Part shown: positions 1 to 9,299 of the stretch, piece after piece | Position numbering within the stretch: position 1 is the stretch's first letter | Layout of the letters: each line of letters starts with the position of its first letter | Assembly (NCBI GenBank): GCA_900316055.1 | Contig: ONBK01000007.1 | Location: forward strand, 1-64,000 | Source: an uncultured Bacteroidales bacterium | GTDB lineage: Bacteria > Bacteroidota > Bacteroidia > Bacteroidales > P3 | Length of the DNA stretch: 64,000 bases | Direction: 5' to 3' | Notes under the pieces: model-generated | What the model was told of the DNA's origin: nothing | The model's database searches: none | Seen by the model: the letters and a program-made list of their open reading frames with translations, nothing else | Translations under genes and position numbers: made by a program

Positions 1-1244
1 ATGATGGGGTTGAGCATGGTGACAATGCCGATGCTGTGCTCCACCAACTGGCGGCAGCGCTCCTCGTTGGCCACGATACCGTCGATGCAGAAGTTTCTCA
101 GGGTGTCGTAACCATTCTCCAACAGGTGGATGCTCTCGAAGAGGGTGTAGGCGATGACAGGCTCCATGACGTTCAGCTCCAGCTGGCCGTTGTCGGAAGC
201 AAGGCTGATGGTCATGTCGTTGCCGATGACGCGGTAGCACACCTGGTTCATCACCTCGGGGATGACGGGGTTCACCTTGCCGGGCATAATGCTCGAACCG
301 GGCTGGCGCTCGGGCAGGTGAATCTCGTTGAGTCCGCAGCGGGGACCGCTCGAAAGGAGGCGCAGGTCGTTGCAGATCTTGTTGGTCTTGATGGCCAGGC
401 GTTTCATGGCGGCGCTGTAGGCAATCATGCAGGTGGTGGCGCTGGTAGCCTCGATGAGGTTGTCGGCCAAGGTGATGTTCCAGCCGGTGATTTTACGCAG
501 AGCCTTGATGCAGGCCTCGCTGTAGCCGGGCTTGGAGCAGATGCCGGTGCCGATGGCGGTGGCACCCATGTTGACGATGAGGAACTCGTCGGCCGTGGCA
601 CGGAGGTTCTTGTACTCGCCGCGCAGCGAGTCGGCGAAGGCACCGAAGGTCTGGCCGAGGGTCATGGGAACGGCGTCCTGCAGCTGGGTGCGGCCCATCT
701 TGATGACGTGGGCAAACTCTTTGCGCTTGTAGTCGAGGGCGGCGATGATCTGCTCCAGATGGGGCATGAAGGCGAGGTGCTCCAGGGCGAGAGCCATGTG
801 GATGGCGCAGGGGTAGGCGTCATTGGTGCTCTGCGAGGCGTTGACCACGTCGTTGGGGGAGCAGAACTGATACTCACCCTTCTGGTGACCCATACGCTCG
901 AGGGCGAGGTTGGCGATCACCTCATTGGCAGCCATATTGGTACTGGTAATCATGTCGATGGGGAACTGGTCGTGGTATTTGCCCTCGATGAGCTGGTCGC
1001 AGGCCCACATAATTGCCTCTCCCTGTTCGGGGGTAATCATGCCTACTTCGATATTAGCCATGGCAGCAGCCTTTTTTGTGATGGCTAAACCACGGATGAA
1101 GTTGGGGTAGCTGCTCAGAAGGTGGCCGCTGATGCGGAAATTATCAATGGCACGGGAAGTTTGAACGCCGTAAAAGGCTTCTTCAGGCACTTGTCTATTA
1201 CCGAGAAGGTCGGACTCGGTGCGGAAATTCTGTTTTTTGGTCAT
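1..1244 (-). CDS. aspA: Aspartate ammonia-lyase (aspartase), C-terminus beyond left edge
   Basis: This gene converts L-aspartate reversibly to fumarate and ammonia in the cytoplasm; the family forms tetramers. It runs off the left edge, so about 414 residues are visible, and with a usual length near 470 some 50-60 C-terminal residues are missing. Seen: the N-terminal stretch DLLGNRQVPEEAFYGVQT, the substrate-site stretch TSTNMAANEVIAN, and the superfamily signature GSSIMPGKVNP at about residues 316-326, the flexible loop holding the catalytic serine. The TSTNMxANEVIAN form favours aspartase over class II fumarase. The start is the ATG at 1244, giving MTKKQNFRTESD. A TAnnTTTG box lies about 75 bp upstream, so it looks separately transcribed and divergent from the next gene. 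Family assignment is sure; aspartase rather than fumarase is likely. Confidence 0.93.
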   Translation of the reverse strand, partial: MTKKQNFRTESDLLGNRQVPEEAFYGVQTSRAIDNFRISGHLLSSYPNFIRGLAITKKAAAMANIEVGMITPEQGEAIMWACDQLIEGKYHDQFPIDMITSTNMAANEVIANLALERMGHQKGEYQFCSPNDVVNASQSTNDAYPCAIHMALALEHLAFMPHLEQIIAALDYKRKEFAHVIKMGRTQLQDAVPMTLGQTFGAFADSLRGEYKNLRATADEFLIVNMGATAIGTGICSKPGYSEACIKALRKITGWNITLADNLIEATSATTCMIAYSAAMKRLAIKTNKICNDLRLLSSGPRCGLNEIHLPERQPGSSIMPGKVNPVIPEVMNQVCYRVIGNDMTISLASDNGQLELNVMEPVIAYTLFESIHLLENGYDTLRNFCIDGIVANEERCRQLVEHSIGIVTMLNPI

Positions 1245-1319
1245 TTTTTATTTTATTTTACTTTATTAACTATTGATAATGTGTCTTATAGGAGGAAATA
1301 TTCCCTCTTAATGACGTTG

Positions 1320-1327
1320 CAAATATA
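1320..1327 (-). promoter_or_regulatory. Probable promoter -7 box for aspA
   Basis: The minus strand reads TATATTTG, matching the Bacteroidota -7 consensus TAnnTTTG. No convincing TTG box is seen 19-21 bases upstream, so only half the promoter is supported. The 256 bp between aspA and the next gene is otherwise AT-rich with no recognised feature. Confidence 0.5.
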
Positions 1328-1500
1328 CAATTTTTTTCTTATTTGTACTTTTTTTATCGATAAGAAAATGTTGATTTGTTCCAACTTCCTTTTTCATTGG
1401 TTTTTGGGGGAAAAACAGACTCGATATAAAGAATTAATTTAGAATAATGACAATAAAAATAATGTTTCCGCGTTCATAGGGGTAATAATTATATAATAAT

Positions 1501-2982
1501 ATGAAACGCTGGCTATTCCTTTTGCTACTGATAATGGTACTGCCGATGCGGGCTCAGGTGAATGTTGAGTTCCGTGGTTCTTCGGCAAATGCAGCCGGGA
1601 AAACCATTGAACTTTTCGGCTATCAGGATATGCTGAGTGGGAAGGAAGTGCTGCTTGACCAATGTCGTGTCGACGACACGGGGGGCTTCACACTCCGGTG
1701 TTTTGTAAACTATCCTCGATGGGTATTCCTTCAAGTGGAAAACTACAGTCAGGCGTTTTATATCCAAGCTGGACATACGTATACCGTTTATATTCCCACC
1801 TTTGATTGGAATATCGATGAAACTCGCAACGTCTTCCTCGATCCCGTGGCGATTCCGGTGGAGTTCATAGGTGTCGACAGTGGTGAGTTGAATATGCGAA
1901 TCATGCTTTTCGATGAGTTGGTGGACAGTTTCGTTTTGGCTAATCAGACGCGTATGGACTTCAAACTCAAGCCCGACCGTAAGGCTGTGCAGGAACTCCA
2001 ATCGCAGGTATCGGCTCTACAGACGAGGTTGAGAAACCGATGGGGGGAGGATCTCTTTTTTGACCGTTATGTTATGTTCCAGATGGCTCAGATGCGACTG
2101 GCCATGCATATAGACTCGCGTAAGCGGCTCTTCCATCAGCACATTTCCACAAATCCCATACTCTATCATGATGAGAACTATATGGCTTTCTTCTTCGCTC
2201 TTTTTGACCATTCGGTGTCGGGAGGTACGAAGAAGATTCCACTTGGACGCATGCTTGAATGGGTGGAGAATGGAGACAAGGAACGCTATTTCGATTCCCT
2301 CGGCCTTGATCCCATGCTGGAGAACGAGCAGGTAAGGGAGTTGGTGATGGTACAGGCTCTGAAAGAGTCCTATTATGATGCCCGATACGACAAGCAGGCT
2401 GTCAAGCGCATGATGTTGCGTATTGCTTCCGAGAGTAAGTTTGAGGAGCACCGTCGGCTCGCCAGTAACCTCGCAGAGAGCATGAGGGAAGTGTCTTCAT
2501 CAAATTCCCCTAATGAGCAAATTACAGAACCTTCATTCTGCCTGCCTGATGTGGAAAAGCAAAATGTCTGCATTAACGACCTGCGGGGGAAGTGGGTTTA
2601 TATTGCTTTTGTCCGTGTGGGTGACCCTAATTCGCTCAAAGAGATAGAGACTATGGCGTTTTTCCGCGATTCGCTGCGTATCCATCACCCTGAGGTGGAG
2701 TTGGTAGGGGTGTCGTGCGACCGTGAGTTCCAAAAGATGTACCACTTCTTGAAGAACAGTCGGCGCGGAGCGCGCTGCCACTGGACGTGGCTTCATTTCG
2801 ATGGCCGTTATGACTTGCTGCGCCACTATGGTGTGGTGAGTTATCCCACATTCCTCCTCCTCGATCCACAGGGGCGGCCCTACTACGATTACACGCCAGC
2901 TCCAGGTAGCGGTATCCTGCTTCGTGGACCGTGGGAGAGGAGGGAGATAGACCTCAATTCTGGAAAAGAATACAAGTTCTAA
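1501..2982 (+). CDS. Secreted TlpA/AhpC-like thioredoxin-fold protein without CXXC
   Basis: This 493-residue protein has a signal peptide (MKRWLFLLLLIMVLPMRAQ), an N-terminal beta-rich region like that before TlpA domains in Bacteroidales (roughly residues 20-130), a helical middle, and a C-terminal thioredoxin fold from about residue 340. In that fold the place of the WCGPC redox motif is taken by FVRVGDPNSLKEIE (about residues 369-382), with no cysteine pair. The cis-proline segment VVSYPTFLLLD is kept at about 446-456. It is therefore probably not a disulfide reductase and may act as a binding or scaffold protein in the periplasm. It is followed after 32 bp by the TPR gene, apparently as the first gene of a four-gene run ending in folC. 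The fold is fairly sure; the function is unknown. Confidence 0.75.
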   Translation: MKRWLFLLLLIMVLPMRAQVNVEFRGSSANAAGKTIELFGYQDMLSGKEVLLDQCRVDDTGGFTLRCFVNYPRWVFLQVENYSQAFYIQAGHTYTVYIPTFDWNIDETRNVFLDPVAIPVEFIGVDSGELNMRIMLFDELVDSFVLANQTRMDFKLKPDRKAVQELQSQVSALQTRLRNRWGEDLFFDRYVMFQMAQMRLAMHIDSRKRLFHQHISTNPILYHDENYMAFFFALFDHSVSGGTKKIPLGRMLEWVENGDKERYFDSLGLDPMLENEQVRELVMVQALKESYYDARYDKQAVKRMMLRIASESKFEEHRRLASNLAESMREVSSSNSPNEQITEPSFCLPDVEKQNVCINDLRGKWVYIAFVRVGDPNSLKEIETMAFFRDSLRIHHPEVELVGVSCDREFQKMYHFLKNSRRGARCHWTWLHFDGRYDLLRHYGVVSYPTFLLLDPQGRPYYDYTPAPGSGILLRGPWERREIDLNSGKEYKF

Positions 2983-3014
2983 ATTGATTGATAGATAATA
3001 GATAAGAGTTGAAT
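2983..3014. repeat. Short heptamer-like array in the gap before the TPR gene
   Basis: The gap repeats units such as ATAGATA and AGATAAG at about 7-bp spacing. The same AGATAAG/AGATAAT units recur at 25911-25935 and 61876-61903, each time just before a start codon. A conventional Shine-Dalgarno sequence is not evident here. Confidence 0.5.
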
Positions 3015-6000
3015 ATGAAGAAAACACTTGTTCTGTTGGCTTTAATGGCAATGTTGGCACCTTTGTGGGCGCAGAAGACCACTGCAGATGAACGCCGTCG
3101 TGAGTTGTATCGCGAGGCCATGGATCTCTATGGAAAACAGAAGTATGCTGCTGCACAGCAGATATTCGACGAGATTGCCTCTGGCGCTCAGGCTCGCACT
3201 GACCTCACTATGGCGGATGCCTGCTACTTTGCCGGCGTATGCTCCGAGAAACTGGACAACAATGACGCCTCCTACCGCCTCGAGGAGTTCCTCCGAATTT
3301 ATCCACAGAGTGGTCGTTGCAATATGGCCCGTTTCTATCTTGGCAATTTCTACTATGCCCGTGCTGACTATGAGAAAGCCCTCGATTGGTACCGTCAGGT
3401 CAACGCCAAGGAGGTGGAATACAACCATCGTAGCGAGTACAATTTCAAAATGGGCTACTGCTACTTCCAGAAAGAGGACTACAAGCACGCCTCGGAGCTC
3501 TTTGCCCAGCAAGTTTCCGGCCAATCGAAATATCGCAACTCGTCGCTTTACTATTACGCCCATATCCAGTATATGGAAGGTCGTTATGAGTTGGCGTTGC
3601 GTAACTTCCTGGAACTTGAGAGTGATTCCAAGTTTGCCAAGATTACACCCTCGTATATTGCTCGAATCTATTATTATTTAGGCCGCGAGGATGATCTGCT
3701 GCAGATGGCCCCGTCGCTTCTGGGTGACCGTGACGCTTTCCGCAGGTACGAAATTCACCAAATGGTGGGTGAGATTTTTTTTAATCGTGGCGAGTACGCA
3801 AAGGCCTTGGAGCATTACCGCTCGGTGGAGCTACTGGCAAAGAACGAGCAGCCACAGTCGTGCACTCCGCAAGACAACGACTATCAGATAGGCTATTGCT
3901 ATTATCAAACCGAACGTTACGATTCTGCCGCTGCCCATCTGGTACGCAAAACCGTCTGCAACGACAGTGTGGCGCAGAACGCCCTCTATCTTTTGGCCGA
4001 CTGCTACCTCCGCATGGGACAGAAGATGGAGGCTCGCAGCATCTTCCTTCAGGCTTCGAAGATGAACTTCTCCCCAGCCATTCAGGAAGATGCCCTCTTC
4101 AACTATGCCAAGCTTAGCTGTGAGTTGAATCAGAATGCCTACAACGAGAGCATCCGTTCGTTCGAAGACTACATGCAGCGTTATCCCGCAACAAGGCATA
4201 AGACTGAAATTCAGGAAATCCTCACTGAACTCTATTGCAGTACCAGCAACTACAAAGATGCTATCCGTTTGCTTGAGAAAATTCCCAATCGTAACAATAC
4301 CCTTGAGGAGGCCTATCAGCGCGCTGTTCTCAACCGCGGTATTGAACTCTACAACAGCGGTCAGCAAAAACAGGGTGAAGAATTGTATGCTAAAGCCGTC
4401 CAAATCAATGCCGTGCCTCGTATTACCGCCGATGCCAACTATTTGCTTGGTGAGGCACAGTATCGAAACGGACAGCTCGATTTGGCCGAACGAAGTCTCA
4501 ACAAGATGCTCCTCTCCTCCTACAGCAAGACCTCACCTTATGCTTCCGATGCGCGCTATACCTTTGGATATATCCAAATGAAGAAAAGACGTTATGATGA
4601 GGCTCAGGAGACGTTCGTTGAACTTGACAAGATGTTAGAACAATCGAATGTCCAGACAGCCAAGAACTCTTCCATGCGCTGCGACGTGTGGAACCGTCTC
4701 GGAGACTGCCTCTATGTCCAGAGCCGTTTTAAGGAGTCGATTACTATGTACGACAAAGTCATCGATGCCAAAGGGAAGGATGCCGACTATGCCACCTATC
4801 AGAAAGCCCTCGCCTATGGTGCTCAGGGGAAGAACAGTGAGAAGTTGACCTATCTCAACTACATCTTCGAGAGGTTCAACAACTCACCCCTTCAATCGAA
4901 GGCGATGCTTGAAATTGCCAACACCTATATGATGTGCGACAACAACGAGATGGCGATGAGTCATTACGACCGCTTCATCAAGCAGTATCCGAAGAGTGTG
5001 TATGTGAAGACCGCCCTGATGAACAAAGGACTTATCTATTATAACACCGAGCGCAACACAGAAGCTTTGAAGACGTTCGACCGTTTGTTGACGGGCTATC
5101 CCGGTACCCCCGAATCGCGCGATGCCCTTGCCATTGTGAAAAACATCTATATTGCGCAGAACCGTGTTGCCGAATACTTCCCCTATGTTGAACTTGTAGC
5201 CAAGGTGAAGGTGGCTTCTTCGGAGCAGGATAGCACCATTTTCCTCGCTGCCGAGGAACGCTATGAGGAAGCCGAGTATGTTGCCGCCGCCAAGGGTCTT
5301 GCATCCTATCTCGAACGTTTTCCCCATGGACTCTTCTCCCTCAAGGCGCACTATCTCTTGGCCGACAGCTATAGCCGTCAGAAGGAGTATGCTAAGGCAC
5401 TTCCGCATTACGAAAGTGTTATTCAGGCTGGCACCAACCAGTACAGCGAGCGTTCGCTCACTGCAGCCGCTGACATTGCCTACAGTCAAGGAGACTATTC
5501 CAAGGCGGCACCTTACTACCAGCGTCTGGCCGAGAACGCCGAGAGCGATAAGAGCCTGTTGAAAGGTAAGGTAGGATCCCTTCGTTGTGCTGTGGCTTTG
5601 AAACAGGGCGATGGTATCCTTTCGGCAGGACGCAGCTTGATGCGTGAGGGAAAGGCTACCGCCGAGATGAAGGAGGAGGCCTCACTGGATATGGCTCGTG
5701 TATGCTTCGACAGACGTCAACTCGATTCTGCCTACAGCCACTACAACTACTTGGCCACCTCAGCCAATGGAGAATACAATGGTGAAGCACGTTGCCGTCA
5801 AGCAGAAATTCTTATGTTTAATCAAAACTACGATCGTGCAGAAAAGATTATCGAGCGAGTGGCCCGCGATGCTTCCAGTGACTACTGGCTTGCCTATAGT
5901 TTCATCCTTTGGGCAGATATCTACTACGCTCGTGGAAATAACCTCCAAGCCAAGCAGACTCTTCAAAGCATCATTGACAACTATGACGGTGAGGAACTTC

Positions 6001-6092
6001 TCGCGGTGGCAAGACAGAAACTTGCTGCCATCATCGCCTCTGAACAGACTGAAACCACCGAAGAGCAAGAGACCATCACCATTGAACTGTAA
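3015..6092 (+). CDS. Large exported tetratricopeptide-repeat (TPR) protein
   Basis: This is a TPR solenoid of about 1025 residues with a signal peptide (MKKTLVLLALMAMLAPLWAQ). Degenerate 34-residue helix pairs follow throughout, for example ACYFAGVCSEKLDNNDASY, YKAALxHYxxV-type and YPKSVYVKTALMNKGLIYY segments, to an acidic Glu/Thr-rich C-terminus. I chose the ATG at 3015 because a possible upstream TTG would add only MN before the signal peptide. TPR proteins bind other proteins; being exported and directly upstream (36 bp) of an outer-membrane barrel gene, it may act in the periplasm as a scaffold for that barrel or for envelope assembly. No catalytic domain is seen. The family call is firm, the role is inferred from its neighbours. 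Confidence 0.88.
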   Translation: MKKTLVLLALMAMLAPLWAQKTTADERRRELYREAMDLYGKQKYAAAQQIFDEIASGAQARTDLTMADACYFAGVCSEKLDNNDASYRLEEFLRIYPQSGRCNMARFYLGNFYYARADYEKALDWYRQVNAKEVEYNHRSEYNFKMGYCYFQKEDYKHASELFAQQVSGQSKYRNSSLYYYAHIQYMEGRYELALRNFLELESDSKFAKITPSYIARIYYYLGREDDLLQMAPSLLGDRDAFRRYEIHQMVGEIFFNRGEYAKALEHYRSVELLAKNEQPQSCTPQDNDYQIGYCYYQTERYDSAAAHLVRKTVCNDSVAQNALYLLADCYLRMGQKMEARSIFLQASKMNFSPAIQEDALFNYAKLSCELNQNAYNESIRSFEDYMQRYPATRHKTEIQEILTELYCSTSNYKDAIRLLEKIPNRNNTLEEAYQRAVLNRGIELYNSGQQKQGEELYAKAVQINAVPRITADANYLLGEAQYRNGQLDLAERSLNKMLLSSYSKTSPYASDARYTFGYIQMKKRRYDEAQETFVELDKMLEQSNVQTAKNSSMRCDVWNRLGDCLYVQSRFKESITMYDKVIDAKGKDADYATYQKALAYGAQGKNSEKLTYLNYIFERFNNSPLQSKAMLEIANTYMMCDNNEMAMSHYDRFIKQYPKSVYVKTALMNKGLIYYNTERNTEALKTFDRLLTGYPGTPESRDALAIVKNIYIAQNRVAEYFPYVELVAKVKVASSEQDSTIFLAAEERYEEAEYVAAAKGLASYLERFPHGLFSLKAHYLLADSYSRQKEYAKALPHYESVIQAGTNQYSERSLTAAADIAYSQGDYSKAAPYYQRLAENAESDKSLLKGKVGSLRCAVALKQGDGILSAGRSLMREGKATAEMKEEASLDMARVCFDRRQLDSAYSHYNYLATSANGEYNGEARCRQAEILMFNQNYDRAEKIIERVARDASSDYWLAYSFILWADIYYARGNNLQAKQTLQSIIDNYDGEELLAVARQKLAAIIASEQTETTEEQETITIEL

Positions 6093-6128
6093 CGGTTAAA
6101 GTTAAAAAAGAAATAACGTAATAACGAA

Positions 6129-7904
6129 ATGAAAAAGATATTTCTGGCATTAGCCTTGATTTCACCTTTCACCTTTCACCATTCCCCTTGTTTCGCTCAG
6201 GATGGTCCCAGCGAGAGCGTCCTCGTCAGAGGTTCCTATCGTCCGGTAATTGATTCCTCTGAGAAGATATTCTTCCCCACGGATATCACCGATACGGCAC
6301 CCGCTACGCCCCATTCCTTCATATACTCCATTACGCCCACGCGTCTCCATGCCCTTTATGAGCCCGCCCGCATTCGTGCTGCCCGTATCAAAGGCGAACC
6401 TACTACGAAGCTATATAACAATTATCTTCGTCTTGGTATGGGCAATTACTGGAGTCCACTGGCTGATTTTTATTGGTCCTCTACCCGTGACCCGAAGAAG
6501 ACCTATGGTGTCCGCTTCAATCATCGCTCCTCATGGGGCTCCATTAGTAGCGACGACCCTGCCGAGAACTACGGAAAAAACCATTTCGGCCTTACCGGCA
6601 TCACCCTCTTTGGCAAATATATCGTAAAGGATATCCTCCAACTCTCTTCTGACATCAACTATGAGCACGATCACAACCTTTACTACGGATTCACCGACAA
6701 TACCTTGCAAGCGCGGATGGGGCTTACGAGGGACGATGTGTCGGTTAGTGACTATCGCGCCAAATACAATATCCTCACCGGGCATTTCGGCATCCGTAAT
6801 ATGGAACTTGATGCCAATAAGTTAGGGTATTCCCTCGACCTGCGCCTCTCTGACCTGTGGGCTTCGTGGAATCAGAATGAGTTTAACCTCAACCTCAGTG
6901 GAGACATTCATTATGGATTCAATCTCGGCAACCGTTATAAGGGTGTGGCCTATTTGCGTGCGGAGTGGGACGGGTACATTCGCTCCTTCTCTCCCGAAGG
7001 AGCTATGCCTCTCGGCTATTTACTTGCGGTGCCTACTGATACGGAAAAGCATCACCTCAATATTGTAAAGGTCAATCCCTACGCCGATTTCATGCTTAAT
7101 GGCTTGCATTTCCATACGGGTTTCACCGCAGGATGGGATGCTTTCACCGACGATCCAGAGGGGACACTCTTCCGATTCTTCCCCGACGTGGTGGTGAGCA
7201 AACATCTCTTCGAAGGATCGTTGGTGCTCTCTCTCGGTGCTACAGGCGGAATTAATGCCAATAATCTAAATAGCATTCGCCAGATTAATCCTTATGTGGG
7301 GCCCAATGCTGAGCAACGTGCCACCCGCCATTACGATTTTACGGGACACGCTCGTTGGACCATCAGTAAGAAACTCGAGGCGAACGCTGAGGTAGGATAC
7401 AGCCTCTTGCAGGATGACCTTACTTTCATGCTCGATCCCAACTACTCGCTTGGCAACGTCTTTATGCCCCTGTATTTCGACAACAACCGGTTCACCATAG
7501 GAGGCGATATAGCCTTTGTCAATGATGAGATACTCACCCTCCGCCTCGGGGGGCACTATTATCATTATTCCAACCTGGAGGGCAGCGTCTTTTTGCCGCC
7601 GCTGACTGCCGCCTACTATCGTCCCGACTGGGACCTCCTGGCTTCGGCCGATGTGAACTATGAGGACAAATGGCTCTTCCATCTCGAAGGACAACTCCTT
7701 GGGAAGACGCAGGCCGACAACGGTGACGAGTTGCCCATGCGCTATGGTATCAACGCCGAGGTCGAATACCGTCACAACCGCGCCCTCTCCTTCTTCCTGA
7801 GGATGGACAACCTTGCGTTCCAGCGCTACTTCTACTGGGCCAACTATCCCTCGCAGAAAGGCCTCTTTATCCTTGGCTTGACCTACACCATTCCGCATAA
7901 GTAA
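6129..7904 (+). CDS. Outer-membrane beta-barrel protein
   Basis: The 591-residue product has a signal peptide ending near CFAQ, then a stretch resembling the segment before the barrel in TonB-receptor-like proteins (ESVLVRGSYRPVI), then alternating aromatic/polar strands to the end, such as YGVRFNHRSSWGSI and GLFILGLTYTIPHK. The last strand ends in a short hydrophobic segment, as in barrels inserted by BAM. It is shorter than typical SusC/TonB receptors and has no visible plug or TonB box. The signal peptide carries a TTCACCT heptamer array (residues 11-20). It follows the TPR gene by 36 bp and precedes folC by 43 bp. The function and any ligand are unknown. Confidence 0.75.
   Translation: MKKIFLALALISPFTFHHSPCFAQDGPSESVLVRGSYRPVIDSSEKIFFPTDITDTAPATPHSFIYSITPTRLHALYEPARIRAARIKGEPTTKLYNNYLRLGMGNYWSPLADFYWSSTRDPKKTYGVRFNHRSSWGSISSDDPAENYGKNHFGLTGITLFGKYIVKDILQLSSDINYEHDHNLYYGFTDNTLQARMGLTRDDVSVSDYRAKYNILTGHFGIRNMELDANKLGYSLDLRLSDLWASWNQNEFNLNLSGDIHYGFNLGNRYKGVAYLRAEWDGYIRSFSPEGAMPLGYLLAVPTDTEKHHLNIVKVNPYADFMLNGLHFHTGFTAGWDAFTDDPEGTLFRFFPDVVVSKHLFEGSLVLSLGATGGINANNLNSIRQINPYVGPNAEQRATRHYDFTGHARWTISKKLEANAEVGYSLLQDDLTFMLDPNYSLGNVFMPLYFDNNRFTIGGDIAFVNDEILTLRLGGHYYHYSNLEGSVFLPPLTAAYYRPDWDLLASADVNYEDKWLFHLEGQLLGKTQADNGDELPMRYGINAEVEYRHNRALSFFLRMDNLAFQRYFYWANYPSQKGLFILGLTYTIPHK
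6161..6188. repeat. Heptamer array (TTCACCT x3-4) inside a signal peptide
   Basis: Units TTCACCT, TTCACCT, TTCACCA and TTCCCCT run in perfect 7-bp register and encode the hydrophobic part of the signal peptide (SPFTFHHSP). The same unit occurs in 38982-39009, 61981-62008 and, in complement, 49801-49828. Confidence 0.8.
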
Positions 7905-7947
7905 ATCATTTTTACGTGTACCTCCTTCCGCTTCCTAAAAATAAAAA

Positions 7948-9207
7948 ATGACCTACCAAGAGACATTAGACTTTATGTTTTCGCAGTTGCCGATGTATCA
8001 CCGCATCGGCGCTGCTGCCTATAAGGCAGACATACAGCCCACCATCGATATGATGAATGCCCTCGGCAATCCCGAGAGCAAGTTCAAGAGCATCCATGTT
8101 GCCGGCACCAACGGCAAAGGCTCCGTGAGCCACTTCTTAGCCTCTATCCTCCAAGAGGCGGGCTATAAGGTGGGTCTCTACACATCGCCTCACCTTGTCG
8201 ACTTCCGTGAGCGCATCCGCATCAATGGCGAGATGATACCCGAACAGGGAGTCATCGACTTCGTCGCTCAAACAATCATGCAATCAGACAATCGAGCATT
8301 CAAGAACCTCTCTTTTTTCGAGATGACTGTCGGCATGGCCTTCGACTATTTCGCGAAGGAAAAGGTCGATATTGCCGTCATTGAGGTTGGTATGGGCGGA
8401 CGTTTGGATTCTACTAATGTCATTACACCGGAGCTTTCCGTTATCACCAACATAGGTCTTGACCACACCCAGTTTCTCGGCGACACGCTGGAGAAAATTG
8501 CCATGGAGAAAGCCGGCATAATCAAAGAAGGAGTTCCCGTAGTGGTAGGGGAGACACAGCCTGAGACAGAACCAGTCTTCCGCCGCATCGCTGCCGAAAG
8601 AAAGGCACCCATCACCTTTGCCGACCAGCATTATGTCGTCGACGACATCGGTCGATATACAGAAGAACTCACAGGAGAATACCAGAAAAAAAATATCGCC
8701 ACCGTTCTCGAAGCCGTTGAAGTCCTTAGAAATCTTTCCACTTCCCACTTTCCACTTTCCATTGCCGCTGTGCGGCAGGGACTCGCCCGTGTTGTCACCA
8801 ATACCCACCTTCACGGTCGTTGGCAGAAGATAGGGGAGACCCCCCTCACCATCTGCGAGACCGCCCACAACGAGCCTGGTATCCGCTCTATGCTCGGCAA
8901 GTTGCAGACTATGGATTTCAAACACCTGCATTTGGTCTACGGCTGCGTCAATGACAAAGATTTTACCCACATTCTTACCTTTCTCACCACACACCTTTCA
9001 CCTTTTACCTTCTATTTCACCCAGCCTTCCGTGCCGCGACGCTTACCGGTAGCCGAGCTTGCCGCAGCCGCCCGAGAGAAGGGCATCGACGGCCCCGCCT
9101 TCGACACCGTCCAGGAGGCCATCGCCGCCGCCCGCGCCGCCGCCGATCCCGAGGACCTCGTCCTCGTCACCGGCTCCATCTTTCTCGTTGCCGACGCCCT
9201 CGCGTAG
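7948..9207 (+). CDS. folC: Bifunctional folylpolyglutamate/dihydrofolate synthase
   Basis: This enzyme uses ATP to add glutamate to (di)hydrofolate in the cytoplasm and belongs to the Mur ligase superfamily. Seen: ATP loop VAGTNGKGS (residues 51-59), the folate-loop segment GLYTSPHLVDFRERIRING, and the metal and linker motif IEVGMGGRLDSTNV near 148-161; the length of 419 residues is normal. Two stretches are encoded by heptamer arrays: residues about 263-271 (STSHFPLSI) and 342-357 (FLTTHLSPFTFYFTQP), both in the C-terminal domain. It ends a four-gene forward run and faces rarA across a 92-bp gap in which no clear terminator is seen. Confidence 0.95.
   Translation: MTYQETLDFMFSQLPMYHRIGAAAYKADIQPTIDMMNALGNPESKFKSIHVAGTNGKGSVSHFLASILQEAGYKVGLYTSPHLVDFRERIRINGEMIPEQGVIDFVAQTIMQSDNRAFKNLSFFEMTVGMAFDYFAKEKVDIAVIEVGMGGRLDSTNVITPELSVITNIGLDHTQFLGDTLEKIAMEKAGIIKEGVPVVVGETQPETEPVFRRIAAERKAPITFADQHYVVDDIGRYTEELTGEYQKKNIATVLEAVEVLRNLSTSHFPLSIAAVRQGLARVVTNTHLHGRWQKIGETPLTICETAHNEPGIRSMLGKLQTMDFKHLHLVYGCVNDKDFTHILTFLTTHLSPFTFYFTQPSVPRRLPVAELAAAAREKGIDGPAFDTVQEAIAAARAAADPEDLVLVTGSIFLVADALA
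8735..8762. repeat. Heptamer array (TTTCCAC) inside folC
   Basis: Four units, TTTCCAC, TTCCCAC, TTTCCAC and TTTCCAT, run in exact 7-bp register within the reading frame and add a short Ser/Thr/Pro-rich loop. Confidence 0.75.
8972..9020. repeat. Second heptamer array (ACCTTTC) inside folC
   Basis: About seven degenerate 7-bp units, the clearest being ACCTTTC, ACCTTTT and ACCTTCT, run in register through the C-terminal domain of folC without breaking the frame. Confidence 0.6.
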
Positions 9208-9299
9208 AGACACGGAGGCCGGTATTATTTAGCCTACTTTAACAGGGACGCCCTCGATTCCCAGCTGTTGCATGGCAGAGTTTGGATTGCCGATTTATT

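Noticed and set aside
36..1088. Plus-strand open frame of 350 codons
   Set aside because: It is the shadow of the aspartase gene on the other strand; its His/Val/Gly-rich sequence matches no family.
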